This document shows positions 31,078 through 39,398 of a stretch of 53,258 nt of DNA, piece by piece. The notes under the pieces were generated by a model. The model was not told the DNA's origin and ran no database searches. It was given only the letters and a program-made list of their open reading frames with translations. The DNA comes from a virus. Both the position numbers and the translations under genes were made by a program. Numbering within the stretch: position 1 is the first letter of the stretch; every line of letters starts with the position of its first letter. The stretch spans positions 1-53,258 of IMG/VR virus record IMGVR_UViG_3300036046_000007; one strand, 5' to 3'.

Positions 31078-32546
31078 TCCCTCAGCTCGTCGCCGGTGAT
31101 CTGGGAGGCGATGTCACGCTTGCCCCGCAGGTTATTGATGATGTGGCGAGCCACGGTCGGTCGACCATCGGCCAGCCGCGCCTCGAAGTCAGTATACTCC
31201 ACCTGGTCATCTTGGCCAATACGGTGCGCCCGGTCCTCGCTCTGCACCCGGTCGACGTAGCGGAAGCTGTTCTCTGGGTAGAGCACGAACTTGGCCTGCA
31301 CCAGCGTAAGCCCGGTCGCGCCCTTCTGGCTGTTGCCAATGAACCACTGAGCGTCCCCGGCCTGGAAGGCGAGCTTGGACCGTTCATTCTCATCCTCGTC
31401 GAGGGTGCCGTCGTAGCGAACGGCTGACTTGCCCAGGCGCTCCATGAGGAGATCGATCGTGCGGGTGAAGCGGCACCAGATGATGCCGGGCCGATGGATG
31501 GCGGCGCACACCTCCTCCACCTCGTCGAGCATTGGGTTCTTCTTGCCAATCAGCTCATAGGGCTCTTCCAGGCCCTCCACTCCGACATAGCCAGAGATGA
31601 TCTGCTGCAGCCGGAGCAGTCGCACGATTGCGAGCTCCGCGTCGATGAGCCCGCCACCCTCGGTCTCGGCAGCATATTCGTCGCGCACCTGCGTGTAGAG
31701 CGCGTTCTGCTCGGGCGTGAGCGTGTAGTAGCGGCGGGTATAGAGCTTGGGTGGCAGATCCAGCACGTCGTCCTTGGTGACGCGCGAGCCAATCGTGTCC
31801 ACATGTGCCTTCAGCTGGTCGAGGTTCTTGTAATCGATCAGCTTGTCGTAGCCGGGATCGTAGCCGTGATCCTCCTGAAACTCAGCGGCGGTATACCACT
31901 CGCCGAACTTGAACTTGAACACGCGGAAGCTGCCCAGGCGGAGACGCTCCCAGAACTGCTCAGCCAGGAACTTCACCTGCGTGTAGAGATCAAACGGGCC
32001 AGTGGCGATGGGCGTCCCGGTCAGCAGGCGACGGAACGGCGCGTAGCGACCTGAAGCGACCAGGCGCTTGGTGCGCTTCGCCCCCGGCGTCTTGATGTAG
32101 TGACCCTCGTCCAGGATATAGAGCGCGCGGCGATTGCGCAGCATGCGCCAGAGGTAATTCTTCCCCCGGTCGGTCATCACTGCGTCGTAATTCATGAACA
32201 ACCAGGACAGGCCCTGGTGCTTGATGAGCGCATCCTGCTCGGCGATGTTGCCCTTGTTCCCGGCGCGCTTGGTGTCCCAGATCAGTGCTTTGGACTTCGC
32301 CGCCACCCGCTTGGGCAGGTGGGCCGGGATCTCGTCTGTGAGCCAGTTGCGGTGCACACCGGAAGGGGCGACGATGATGACTGCGTCGATCTTGCCCTGC
32401 TCCCAAAGCCAAGCAGCCGTATCGATCATCGGCTTGGTCTTGCCGGTGCCCTGCTCCCAGAACAGCGCGCGCTCGCTCATCTCGCGGGAGAGCTCGAACT
32501 CCTCGCGCTGGTGGGCGAACGGCTCGGTCTTGTATTCGTAGTCCAC
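31068..32546 (-). CDS. SNF2/DEAD-type helicase or translocase
   Basis: 492 aa from GTG 32546 (AAAGGGAG four bases upstream). Walker A EQGTGKTKP (~residue 32), VIIVAPSGVHRNW (motif Ia), ILDEGHYIKT (motif II DEGH), LLTGTPIATG (motif III), and the C-terminal RecA-like half with FQAGDAQWFIGNSQKGATGL and DRAHRIGQ (motif VI). Phage SNF2-type helicases remodel nucleoprotein or drive recombination. It is the first replication-module gene after the palindromic region. Confidence 0.86.
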   Translation of the reverse strand: MDYEYKTEPFAHQREEFELSREMSERALFWEQGTGKTKPMIDTAAWLWEQGKIDAVIIVAPSGVHRNWLTDEIPAHLPKRVAAKSKALIWDTKRAGNKGNIAEQDALIKHQGLSWLFMNYDAVMTDRGKNYLWRMLRNRRALYILDEGHYIKTPGAKRTKRLVASGRYAPFRRLLTGTPIATGPFDLYTQVKFLAEQFWERLRLGSFRVFKFKFGEWYTAAEFQEDHGYDPGYDKLIDYKNLDQLKAHVDTIGSRVTKDDVLDLPPKLYTRRYYTLTPEQNALYTQVRDEYAAETEGGGLIDAELAIVRLLRLQQIISGYVGVEGLEEPYELIGKKNPMLDEVEEVCAAIHRPGIIWCRFTRTIDLLMERLGKSAVRYDGTLDEDENERSKLAFQAGDAQWFIGNSQKGATGLTLVQAKFVLYPENSFRYVDRVQSEDRAHRIGQDDQVEYTDFEARLADGRPTVARHIINNLRGKRDIASQITGDELREWL

Positions 32547-32604
32547 TCAGCTCCCTTTCTTGCTCCCCTCGTCGCGGGCCGTCCGGGTCCGGGGCAATCA
32601 CGAA

Positions 32605-32756
32605 CTCGACCTGCCCAGGGAGGCACCGCAAGTCGAGTGCAGTCGAGCGCGGATTTTGCTGGAATTCCGGAGGGTTCTTAACTAACTCTACTTACTCTAC
32701 TAGAAGAGAAGTAGAGTAAGAAGGCTGCCGTCCTCCGGAACGCCTGGGCAGTCGAG
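32605..32756. promoter_or_regulatory. Nested palindromic region, candidate origin or control element
   Basis: Three near-concentric inverted repeats surround an A+T-rich centre: CTCGACCTGCCCAGG (32605-32619) with CCTGGGCAGTCGAG (32743-32756, one base shorter); TTCCGGAGG (32665-32673) with CCTCCGGAA (32732-32740); CTTACTCTACT (32691-32701) with AGTAGAGTAAG (32710-32720). Located between the end of the lysis genes and the first replication gene, a typical place for an origin, promoter or terminator switch. No gene is present in 32547-32786. Confidence 0.7.
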
Positions 32757-32827
32757 CTCGTCGAGTAAGTCGAGCGAGCCCTGCAATTACAACGACTTAG
32801 CAGCCTCCAGCTTGGCCTGCAGTCGAG
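32631..32827 (+). repeat. AGTCGAG direct repeats
   Basis: Copies at 32631, 32641, 32750, 32760 (GTCGAG only), 32768 and 32821, with an inverted copy (CTCGAC) at 32605. The 6-7-base unit is short, but the density around the palindrome is well above that of the neighbourhood. The last copy lies inside the 70-aa gene. Iteron-like sites for an initiator or repressor are possible. Confidence 0.5.
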
Positions 32828-32999
32828 CGTGGGCCTCGTCGTTGTCGAGGCGCTTGTCGGCCAGAGCGGCCTTGGCCACCTCCTGGTCGTCCTCGCCCAG
32901 GGTGGAAGCCACCGCCTCGTAGAGCTCGACGAAGCGGTCCGTCAGCTCATCCACGTTGACGCGCATGAGCACGTCGAGAAGGGTTGCAAGCAGGTTCAC
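32787..32999 (-). CDS. Small acidic helical protein (70 aa)
   Basis: 70 aa, GTG start overlapping the lipoprotein gene's stop (GTGA). Sequence is helical (NVDELTDRFVELYEAVASTL) with a charged C-terminal helix. It is the last gene of the structural/lysis transcript. No family recognised; no signal peptide or membrane span. Confidence 0.55.
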   Translation of the reverse strand: MNLLATLLDVLMRVNVDELTDRFVELYEAVASTLGEDDQEVAKAALADKRLDNDEAHARLQAKLEAAKSL

Positions 33000-33358
33000 G
33001 ACTGGTCTCCCCGGACAAGGGCCATCGCCTCGGCGATGAGCTGGGTCGCGGCGGCGGTCGCCTCCGCATATGTGGCAGTGTTGCCGGCATCGTAGGCCTG
33101 ACGAGCGAGCAGAACCGAAGTGTAGATGCGACGGTCATAGTCCTGCATGGTAGCTGCCAGTGGACCCTTGATGAGCCCCAGGTCGACGCCGGTTTCGACG
33201 AAGGCCACCCAGCCCTGGTAGACGGTCTCGACGCCCAGGGCGACGCGCTCGTCCACGATGGTCTGGTCAGCGACCGGGCCGGGACCAGGTGCATTGGTGA
33301 GCGCGCAGCCGCTGAGCAGAGCCAGCGCGGCGAGCGGAGCGAGGAAGCGCTTCAGCAT
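32996..33358 (-). CDS. Lipoprotein (possible spanin-like lysis protein)
   Basis: 120 aa from ATG 33358. Signal peptide MLKRFLAPLAALALLSGC with a clear lipobox (LLSGC), so an outer-membrane-directed lipoprotein is expected. The mature part is helical and Ala-rich (AEATAAATQLIAEAMALV). The place after endolysin and holin-like genes suggests a role in outer-membrane disruption, but no separate inner-membrane spanin partner is apparent. Confidence 0.7.
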   Translation of the reverse strand: MLKRFLAPLAALALLSGCALTNAPGPGPVADQTIVDERVALGVETVYQGWVAFVETGVDLGLIKGPLAATMQDYDRRIYTSVLLARQAYDAGNTATYAEATAAATQLIAEAMALVRGDQS

Positions 33359-33359
33359 A

Positions 33360-33599
33360 TCAGTATCCCCGATCCTTGGCAGTGATCTGGGGCGCGTAGC
33401 GCTGCACGATGCGAGAGCGCATCGCCCAGATGTCGGCGACACCGCCCGCGACGAGCACGATCAGGTTGACGAGTTGTTCCTGGTCCTCGGGCGCGACATT
33501 GTCGGACAGCCCGGTGAGGACGAAGACCTTCGAGAGGATGGAGACGATCGCGGCCCAGATGACCTGCGAGCGATACCATGGCATGGTGCTGGGGATCAT
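33360..33599 (-). CDS. Holin-like membrane protein
   Basis: 79 aa. Two hydrophobic segments (VIWAAIVSILSKVFVLTGL and LVNLIVLVAGGVADIWAM) and a basic C-terminal tail (RSRIVQRYAPQITAKDRGY), directly between the amidase and the lipoprotein genes. Size, topology and neighbours match a holin that permeabilises the inner membrane for the amidase. Confidence 0.72.
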   Translation of the reverse strand: MIPSTMPWYRSQVIWAAIVSILSKVFVLTGLSDNVAPEDQEQLVNLIVLVAGGVADIWAMRSRIVQRYAPQITAKDRGY

Positions 33600-33600
33600 G

Positions 33601-34371
33601 TTACACTCCTAGATGATCGGCGATCGCGTCGGCGATGGCCTGACCCGCACGCGTCGACCAGTCCGGCATCTCGGCGACCGGGGGCTTGTCTGGGTTCTGC
33701 GCATGGATGAAATAGGGCTCGACGAGAACGGCGGTTGGCACTCCAGCGGCGCGAGCACCGCTGAGGACTGCCAAGCCCATCTCGCGGGCTCCCTTGTTGG
33801 TGATGCCGAGCTCCTTGGCCACCCGCTCCGCCACGAGCTTGGCGAGCGTCTTGTCGCCTTCCGTGGTGTTGCGCGAGCCGTAGAGAGCGAGCGAGTATTG
33901 CGCCGGGCCAGCCGCCGCATTGTGGTGGAACGACACCAGCACGTCGAAGCCCTTGGCCGCGAGCCCTGCGTTGTAATTCTCCAGGCTCTCATCGGCCACA
34001 CGGCTCTCGACGCCGCGCTCAGCCAGGCGTGCCGCCAGGGCCTGTGCACCGATTTCATTGAGCGTATGCTCGTTGGGGCCATTCGGCGCGTGCACCGCGC
34101 CAGGATCGAAGCCGCCCGGCTTCTGGCCGTGACCGATGTCGATGAAGACCCGCTTGCCGCTCTTGGAGGGCTTGACCGCAGCGGGCTTGGGCATCGTGGT
34201 TGCGCCGCCCAGGGCGTCGAGCACTGCGTTGAGGGTTTCGGAGTTGTCCCAGAAGGTCCGGGGACCGAGATCTCCGTCGACAGCAATGTCGTATCCCTGT
34301 TCGCGCAGCCGTCGCTGAATGTGCCAGACGGTGAGCGAGCCGGTGGGCTTAGTTGCGATGCTCTTGGCCAT
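33601..34371 (-). CDS. Endolysin, N-acetylmuramoyl-L-alanine amidase
   Basis: 256 aa. An N-terminal ~60-residue part (VWHIQRRLREQGYDIAVDGDLG) resembles a peptidoglycan-binding-1 domain; the catalytic part is Amidase_3-type with zinc ligands in FIDIGHGQKPGG, NEHTLNEIG, SFHHNAA and VLVEPYFI. It cleaves the amide bond between MurNAc and L-Ala. No signal peptide, so export depends on the holin. Confidence 0.9.
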   Translation of the reverse strand: MAKSIATKPTGSLTVWHIQRRLREQGYDIAVDGDLGPRTFWDNSETLNAVLDALGGATTMPKPAAVKPSKSGKRVFIDIGHGQKPGGFDPGAVHAPNGPNEHTLNEIGAQALAARLAERGVESRVADESLENYNAGLAAKGFDVLVSFHHNAAAGPAQYSLALYGSRNTTEGDKTLAKLVAERVAKELGITNKGAREMGLAVLSGARAAGVPTAVLVEPYFIHAQNPDKPPVAEMPDWSTRAGQAIADAIADHLGV

Positions 34372-34410
34372 GGTCGTCTCTTACCTCATGCTGATCAATA
34401 GGGCAAGCCG

Positions 34411-37400
34411 CTACGAACGAGGCAGCGGCGAAGCAGGTGGGGTGAAGTTGGCGGTATAGACAGCCTCACCCTTGCGGATCCGAACCTCTTGGATGCGTCC
34501 AGCCGGGTTGCGACCAGTATTCTGCGCGTCGCGACCGATGCTGACCCCAGTGTTGCCAATGGTGTGAGTGCCGGTTCGGGTCGTCTCGATCACCTTGGTG
34601 CCGTTCACGAAGAAGCGCACCGTCGAGCCCTCCTGGGTCATGGCCAGATGATACCAAGTGCCGGTGCTCAGTGCGCCGCCACTCGAAGAAGCGTCAATGG
34701 AGCTGGAGCCCCACAACAGAATGCGAGGCACACCGGTATCGAGGTAGATCTGCCAGCCAACCGAGCTGCCGCTGCGCTTGCCGATGACGCCCTTGAGGCC
34801 AGAGCCAACGCTATCGAGGCGGATCCAGCACTCGACCGTCCAATCCTCCCAGATCGGGAGCTCGTGGTCAGTGCGGCTCGTCATGGTGATGTAGTCGCCG
34901 TTGCCATCGAGCAGCAGAGAAGTGGTGTAGCCCAGGGTGGCTGCGCCATTGTCCAGCTTGGCGTTGCCGTTGAACACCAGTGCGGACGCCCCGGCGCTTT
35001 CGTCAGTAGCCGTGGTCGCTTCATCCGCACCATCGAAGCTGATGAGCAGAGAGGTGCGCGCGTCGGGCACCGTGAAGGTGTCAACCAGACCGAATGAGAA
35101 GTCATCCCAGGCCGGGTTGGGGGTAGTGTCGTTGCGGCAGATGAAGCCACCCGCCGTGGCCGTATCAGCGTGCGTGCCGATAGTGCCCTTGCCGAGGATC
35201 TTGCCATCGACGATCAGCTGGTATTCGTCGCCAATCACCTCCAAGCGCGCAATGCTGTCGGTCTTGAAGACCGAAGTCATCTGCCACCGGCCTAGCACAG
35301 TGAAGGTGCCACCCACCCGCTTGTAGACCGCCCATCCGCTGTCAGTATCAGCAAGGCGCGCACCGACGAAGTTGTTACCATCCTGAATGCGGCAGGCAAG
35401 GAACCATTCGGCCTCAGTTGCGCTAGGCCGCTTGGCCTGGACGAAGTGGTCCGGAGAGCCATAGCTAGGGCCAACATAGGCGGTGGCATCGGTACTACTC
35501 GTGAAGTGCAGTGCATTACTGATAATCTGAGCCGCGCCAGCCGTGCCGCCAATGCGGGTCCAATCACTGCTGGCTTCCAGGTTCTCGTTGGCGCGATTGA
35601 AGTCGTCGATGAAGTCCTCCGGGTCACCACCATACTGGAAGGTGTGGCTCGGAGCCTGGTAGGAATACACTCCGTCGCGCTTGGCGTGAACGCGCACAGT
35701 GTAGGTGACGCCGGTCACACTCGGCGTGTAGGAATGGCTCGTGCCGCTGATATCGTCGATTTCATCAACGACGATGCCGCTGACCAGACCCTGCACCCGA
35801 TACACAGTGCCATCCTCTGGGCCGATACCTGCGTCATAGTGATCCGCGAGGGTGCCACCCGTCTGCTGGAGCCGGTCCCGATGCACCCAGGTGAGCGCGA
35901 GCTCCCCGAAATAGTGCTGGTCGGGCTCATAACTCTCGGCGTTGACCTGGAAATCGCCCGGCGCATAGGGCCGATAGGGACGACCAACGATCTCTACCGC
36001 ATCCGCCATGATGGAGGAGAGCGCGACAGTGCCTGAACCAGAGACCGGCTGGAGCTTGACGTTGATCGTTTCGCCCTCGACATATTCAGTAGGGTCGTAG
36101 CCACTGAATTCGTCCCAGAAGAAGATGTCCGCACCAGTCGTATGGAATTCCGGGACAGTGTCGAGCACACCGCGACCAACCGTGATGGTGCCCGCGCCAG
36201 TGTTGATGGCATCAACTCGCATGAGCTCGTCGTCGATCTGACACCAGGTGCCCAGGGTGACCTGGTCGAGATCCGAGCCCGCCGTGTAGGAGAGCACAGT
36301 CTCATGCTTGTCGATGTCTTCGTCGAGCTGCGCATAGGGACAGAAGTCGAAGCCGCCCACGTCAATGTAGGTGCCGTCGCCGTCCGTCCAGATGCGCCCA
36401 TTGATCGCCGAGGAGGGGCGAGGAGCTGCACCCAAGACATAGCCGATGTCGCTCTTGCCAGCCAGGGACGAGTTGACCTGAGCCTCGCCAATGGTCTGCA
36501 CGAGCTCCAGGTAGGGCGCTTCCGTTGCCATGGTGGCGGAGATGGCCGTCGGTGGGCGGCTGGGGTCGACCCACCCACCCCCGCTGGGCTGCACCGTGGA
36601 GACGACCGGAGTGGCGTAGACATCTTGCGTGCAAGTGATGCGGACCTGGTTGGACTTGCCGTCACCGAAGGCGATGCCGGTGACACGCATGATCATCTCA
36701 CCGATCTGCCAGCGATCCCAGCTGAACTTGAACGTGTCACCGATGTTCAAGTCCTTGGCCGTGCTGTCGGCATAGATCGTGCACGACAGGAACGGAGCGG
36801 ACAGCACCCGCAAGTCGCGCTGAGCGGCCAGGGCAGCATTGGCACCATTGGAGAAGCCGGGATACTGAAGCGTGGTGCCGATCACTGCACCCTGCATCTG
36901 GACCAGGGCCGTGTCCTGAACCGAGATGCTGGCGTCCTTGGCCGTATTGCTGTCCCAGTAATTGACAGTCACCGAGTTGACGAGCTCGCCGAAGGTCAGC
37001 TTCGAAGGATTGGTGACCTTAGAGACATTGCTCTCGTCGAGGGTGATCAACGAGCCTTCATCATAGTCCGCGCGGATGAGCTTGAGCACGAACTTGCCGG
37101 TCTTGCGATCAACATAGAGCGCCGCGTCGATATGGCGCACGATCTCTTGAATGAAGGCTTCAATGGTGATCTGGCGATCCCACAGCAGCGACATGCCCAG
37201 GCCCTCATCGTAGAGGGTGTCCGCCGCCGCTTCGAAGCTGGTGCTGTCGATGTCCGCAGAAAGGTAGCCCATGCCCCAATCAGGATCGGTGAGGCACTCC
37301 CGGATCATGTGTGCCGGGTTCATGTCTACCTGCGTCAGATCCTCCAGGTAGAAGTAAGTGTTCTGTCCAGAGACCAAGTCGTCAGTGGCATAGACAGCCA

Positions 37401-38199
37401 GCTCATGCTCGCCCACTTCCAGGTCCACCAGATCGATGGTGAATTCCTGCAGCGTGCTCACCTGGGCGTTGCCTGCGTTCTGGGAGTGAACGAGCTCACC
37501 GTCCAGGAAGATGTAGCAGGCGTTCTCGACGTGGCCATGAAGTGACAAGGTGCCACCCAGGGGCACGGAGATGGTCTTGCGCAGCCACAAGCCGGTGGTG
37601 TGGGGCCACTCGGTGTTGACCGGGTAGGGCGCGCTGAAGCCGGTGCCCTGGCCGAAGGGAGCCGGGCCGGAGTTGTCCCAACCGGAAGAAGGGATGGCAG
37701 GAGGGCTAGAGCTCACCGTCGTGATCTGGTAGTCCCAGGTCGCGTTACGCGCGAGCACACTTGCACCAACGATGGAAGCCTTGCCGCTATACCACTGCGT
37801 CGCGCCGCCCGTCGACTTCATGACGCGGGTGCCCCGGAACGACCACTTCTTGAGATAGGGGTTGTTGCCCAGGTAGCACTTGCGCAGGATTGCGCTGACG
37901 ACGCCTCGGTAGGCAGGCACGGTGCTGCCGAGCACGCTCACCAGGTAGCTGTTCTGGGTCTGGGAAGGCCCGCCCATAGCGATATCGACGGTGCCGCTCA
38001 CACCACCTTCGCGGCTCTCACCACCGAACAGATCTTCAGCGTCCACCGTGATCGAGCCACCAGTGGTCGAGCCCTGCCAAGCCACGCGCTCATCGACGCG
38101 GATGCGGGTGATATTGTCGATGGGGCCATGGCAGAGCACCATGTGCTCGCCGAGGTAGTGCTTGTAGCCTACCGTTACGGCCTTACTCTTGCCGCCCAC
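34411..38199 (-). CDS. Tail tip / host specificity protein (gpJ-like) with LamG-like end
   Basis: 1262 aa. The N-terminal part opens MGGKSKAVTVGYKHYLGEHM; the central part is the beta-rich tip-attachment region, with a fibronectin-like stretch in the middle. An inserted domain near residues 150-290 (HVENACYIFLDGELV) recurs in the 528-aa tail protein. The last ~180 residues are a LamG/concanavalin-like domain (WTVECWIRLDSVG, WYHLAMTQEGSTVRFFVNG), likely the carbohydrate-binding receptor module. It ends the tail module, before lysis. Confidence 0.82.
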   Translation of the reverse strand: MGGKSKAVTVGYKHYLGEHMVLCHGPIDNITRIRVDERVAWQGSTTGGSITVDAEDLFGGESREGGVSGTVDIAMGGPSQTQNSYLVSVLGSTVPAYRGVVSAILRKCYLGNNPYLKKWSFRGTRVMKSTGGATQWYSGKASIVGASVLARNATWDYQITTVSSSPPAIPSSGWDNSGPAPFGQGTGFSAPYPVNTEWPHTTGLWLRKTISVPLGGTLSLHGHVENACYIFLDGELVHSQNAGNAQVSTLQEFTIDLVDLEVGEHELAVYATDDLVSGQNTYFYLEDLTQVDMNPAHMIRECLTDPDWGMGYLSADIDSTSFEAAADTLYDEGLGMSLLWDRQITIEAFIQEIVRHIDAALYVDRKTGKFVLKLIRADYDEGSLITLDESNVSKVTNPSKLTFGELVNSVTVNYWDSNTAKDASISVQDTALVQMQGAVIGTTLQYPGFSNGANAALAAQRDLRVLSAPFLSCTIYADSTAKDLNIGDTFKFSWDRWQIGEMIMRVTGIAFGDGKSNQVRITCTQDVYATPVVSTVQPSGGGWVDPSRPPTAISATMATEAPYLELVQTIGEAQVNSSLAGKSDIGYVLGAAPRPSSAINGRIWTDGDGTYIDVGGFDFCPYAQLDEDIDKHETVLSYTAGSDLDQVTLGTWCQIDDELMRVDAINTGAGTITVGRGVLDTVPEFHTTGADIFFWDEFSGYDPTEYVEGETINVKLQPVSGSGTVALSSIMADAVEIVGRPYRPYAPGDFQVNAESYEPDQHYFGELALTWVHRDRLQQTGGTLADHYDAGIGPEDGTVYRVQGLVSGIVVDEIDDISGTSHSYTPSVTGVTYTVRVHAKRDGVYSYQAPSHTFQYGGDPEDFIDDFNRANENLEASSDWTRIGGTAGAAQIISNALHFTSSTDATAYVGPSYGSPDHFVQAKRPSATEAEWFLACRIQDGNNFVGARLADTDSGWAVYKRVGGTFTVLGRWQMTSVFKTDSIARLEVIGDEYQLIVDGKILGKGTIGTHADTATAGGFICRNDTTPNPAWDDFSFGLVDTFTVPDARTSLLISFDGADEATTATDESAGASALVFNGNAKLDNGAATLGYTTSLLLDGNGDYITMTSRTDHELPIWEDWTVECWIRLDSVGSGLKGVIGKRSGSSVGWQIYLDTGVPRILLWGSSSIDASSSGGALSTGTWYHLAMTQEGSTVRFFVNGTKVIETTRTGTHTIGNTGVSIGRDAQNTGRNPAGRIQEVRIRKGEAVYTANFTPPASPLPRS

Positions 38200-38380
38200 G
38201 AGCCACCTCCACTACTTGCAGGGCCATGGCGTCACCGGTCTCGATGAGCCGCTCGGCGGGGATGCCGTTCTTGAGGAAGTCGCTCCAGTCCAGGTTGTGG
38301 CGCTTGAAGAAGCCACGCGCGCCGCCACTGCACATGTGGGCGACACGAATGTCCTTCATGGTGACGATCAGCTCGCTCAC
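38183..38380 (-). CDS. Small conserved tail-module protein (65 aa)
   Basis: 65 aa: IRVAHMCSGGARGFFKRHNL and DWSDFLKNGIPAERL, GDAMALQVVEVA. This pattern belongs to a short family that regularly sits between tail-tip genes of siphoviruses of alpha- and gammaproteobacteria. Probable tail-assembly accessory. It overlaps gpJ by 17 bases. Confidence 0.7.
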   Translation of the reverse strand: MSELIVTMKDIRVAHMCSGGARGFFKRHNLDWSDFLKNGIPAERLIETGDAMALQVVEVARGRQE

Positions 38381-38622
38381 TTCTTGCCGCCCTTCTTCTT
38401 GATCGGCACGAGTTGGATATCTCCATACCAGACCACGTTGGGAGCATTCAGCTCCCTCGTCCCGAACAGCACCGGGATCTCCCGCCCCTCCTCGGCGGTG
38501 GGCACATTGAGCTCGTTCAGACCAGGCGGAGGCGTGCTTTGCGGCTTCGGCATGGTGGCATAAGCCACCACCAAAGCTACCACAAAGACCGCGATGAACC
38601 AGAACACGTCGTTATACCTCAC
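38377..38622 (-). CDS. Tail-module membrane-anchored protein (81 aa)
   Basis: 81 aa from GTG 38622, which overlaps the preceding stop as GTGA. One transmembrane helix (FWFIAVFVVALVVAYATM), then a soluble part with REIPVLFGTRELNAPNVVWY and a Lys-rich end (PIKKKGGKK). Similar short proteins occur beside gpJ-like genes; a tail-assembly or tail-tip role is inferred. Confidence 0.65.
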   Translation of the reverse strand: MRYNDVFWFIAVFVVALVVAYATMPKPQSTPPPGLNELNVPTAEEGREIPVLFGTRELNAPNVVWYGDIQLVPIKKKGGKK

Positions 38623-39398
38623 ACAATCGAAGAGCCGCCCATTGGGTTCTTGGACGGGATCCAGTCGAAGCCCCCATAATTGAGCAGATTGTCGAACTTG
38701 GCAATGCACACAGCGCGCGTATGAGCACAGCCGGGGTAGATCGTGACATCGAACGGGAAGCCATCCGCCGCCGCCTGCTGGATCGAATACGGCACCCGCT
38801 GCATCGTCAGCTCCTCACCGGTGTGGGAGATGATCCAGCCCAGAGAGCCGTCAGGCCCGCGCGCCATGCCACCAGAATAGTAGCCGTTGCCCTGGGCGGC
38901 AGCCTCGGTCACGGTCAGCACATTCCCAGCAAGCGCCGTGCAAGAGCCGACCGTGGCGAAGTCCTCCGGATCGAGGTTACAGCCCCGACCATACAGAGCG
39001 TGGCGGCAGCTCTTCTGGAAGCGAGCCCTGAGCCCAGGGCGACGGAGGCTGGTGAAGACGCTCTCGAACACGAGGGTGAGGTTCGCGTCGCCGGGCCGGA
39101 GACTGGCCAAGCGACCCTTCCAGGTGATCTCGACCGTGCTGTCGCGCTTGGTGAATACGTCGAGGCGAACGATCTCCTCAGAGAACGACGAGAGCAGCAG
39201 GATAGCCAGCTCATTGTCCAGCGGCACGCGCACTTCGATGTTCGCCTTGGACAGCTCGTTCTTCTGCTCGAAGCCGCTGCGGCCCACGGCAGCGGGCACA
39301 TAGGTGTCACCGCTGTAGGTCTGCTGTGTGTCGGCGCTGGTGAAATACCAGTCGTTGTCGCCCATCGTGATGTGGTAGAGCTCTACTTGTGTGGTCAC
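38619..39398 (-). CDS. Minor tail protein (phage BR0599 / DUF2163 family)
   Basis: 259 aa. The N-terminal part is a DUF2163-like beta domain (MTTQVELYHITMGDNDWYF), and the C-terminal part is the BR0599-type domain with CRHALYGRGCNLDPEDF, GCAHTRAVCIAKFDNLLNYG and the final IPSKNPMGG. The paired Cys residues probably bind metal or form disulfides. Equivalent to the distal tail proteins of gene transfer agents and lambdoid alpha-phages. Confidence 0.86.
   Translation of the reverse strand: MTTQVELYHITMGDNDWYFTSADTQQTYSGDTYVPAAVGRSGFEQKNELSKANIEVRVPLDNELAILLLSSFSEEIVRLDVFTKRDSTVEITWKGRLASLRPGDANLTLVFESVFTSLRRPGLRARFQKSCRHALYGRGCNLDPEDFATVGSCTALAGNVLTVTEAAAQGNGYYSGGMARGPDGSLGWIISHTGEELTMQRVPYSIQQAAADGFPFDVTIYPGCAHTRAVCIAKFDNLLNYGGFDWIPSKNPMGGSSIV

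Noticed and set aside
32605-32756. Attachment site (attP) at the palindrome
   Set aside because: No integrase or excisionase gene is visible anywhere in the window.
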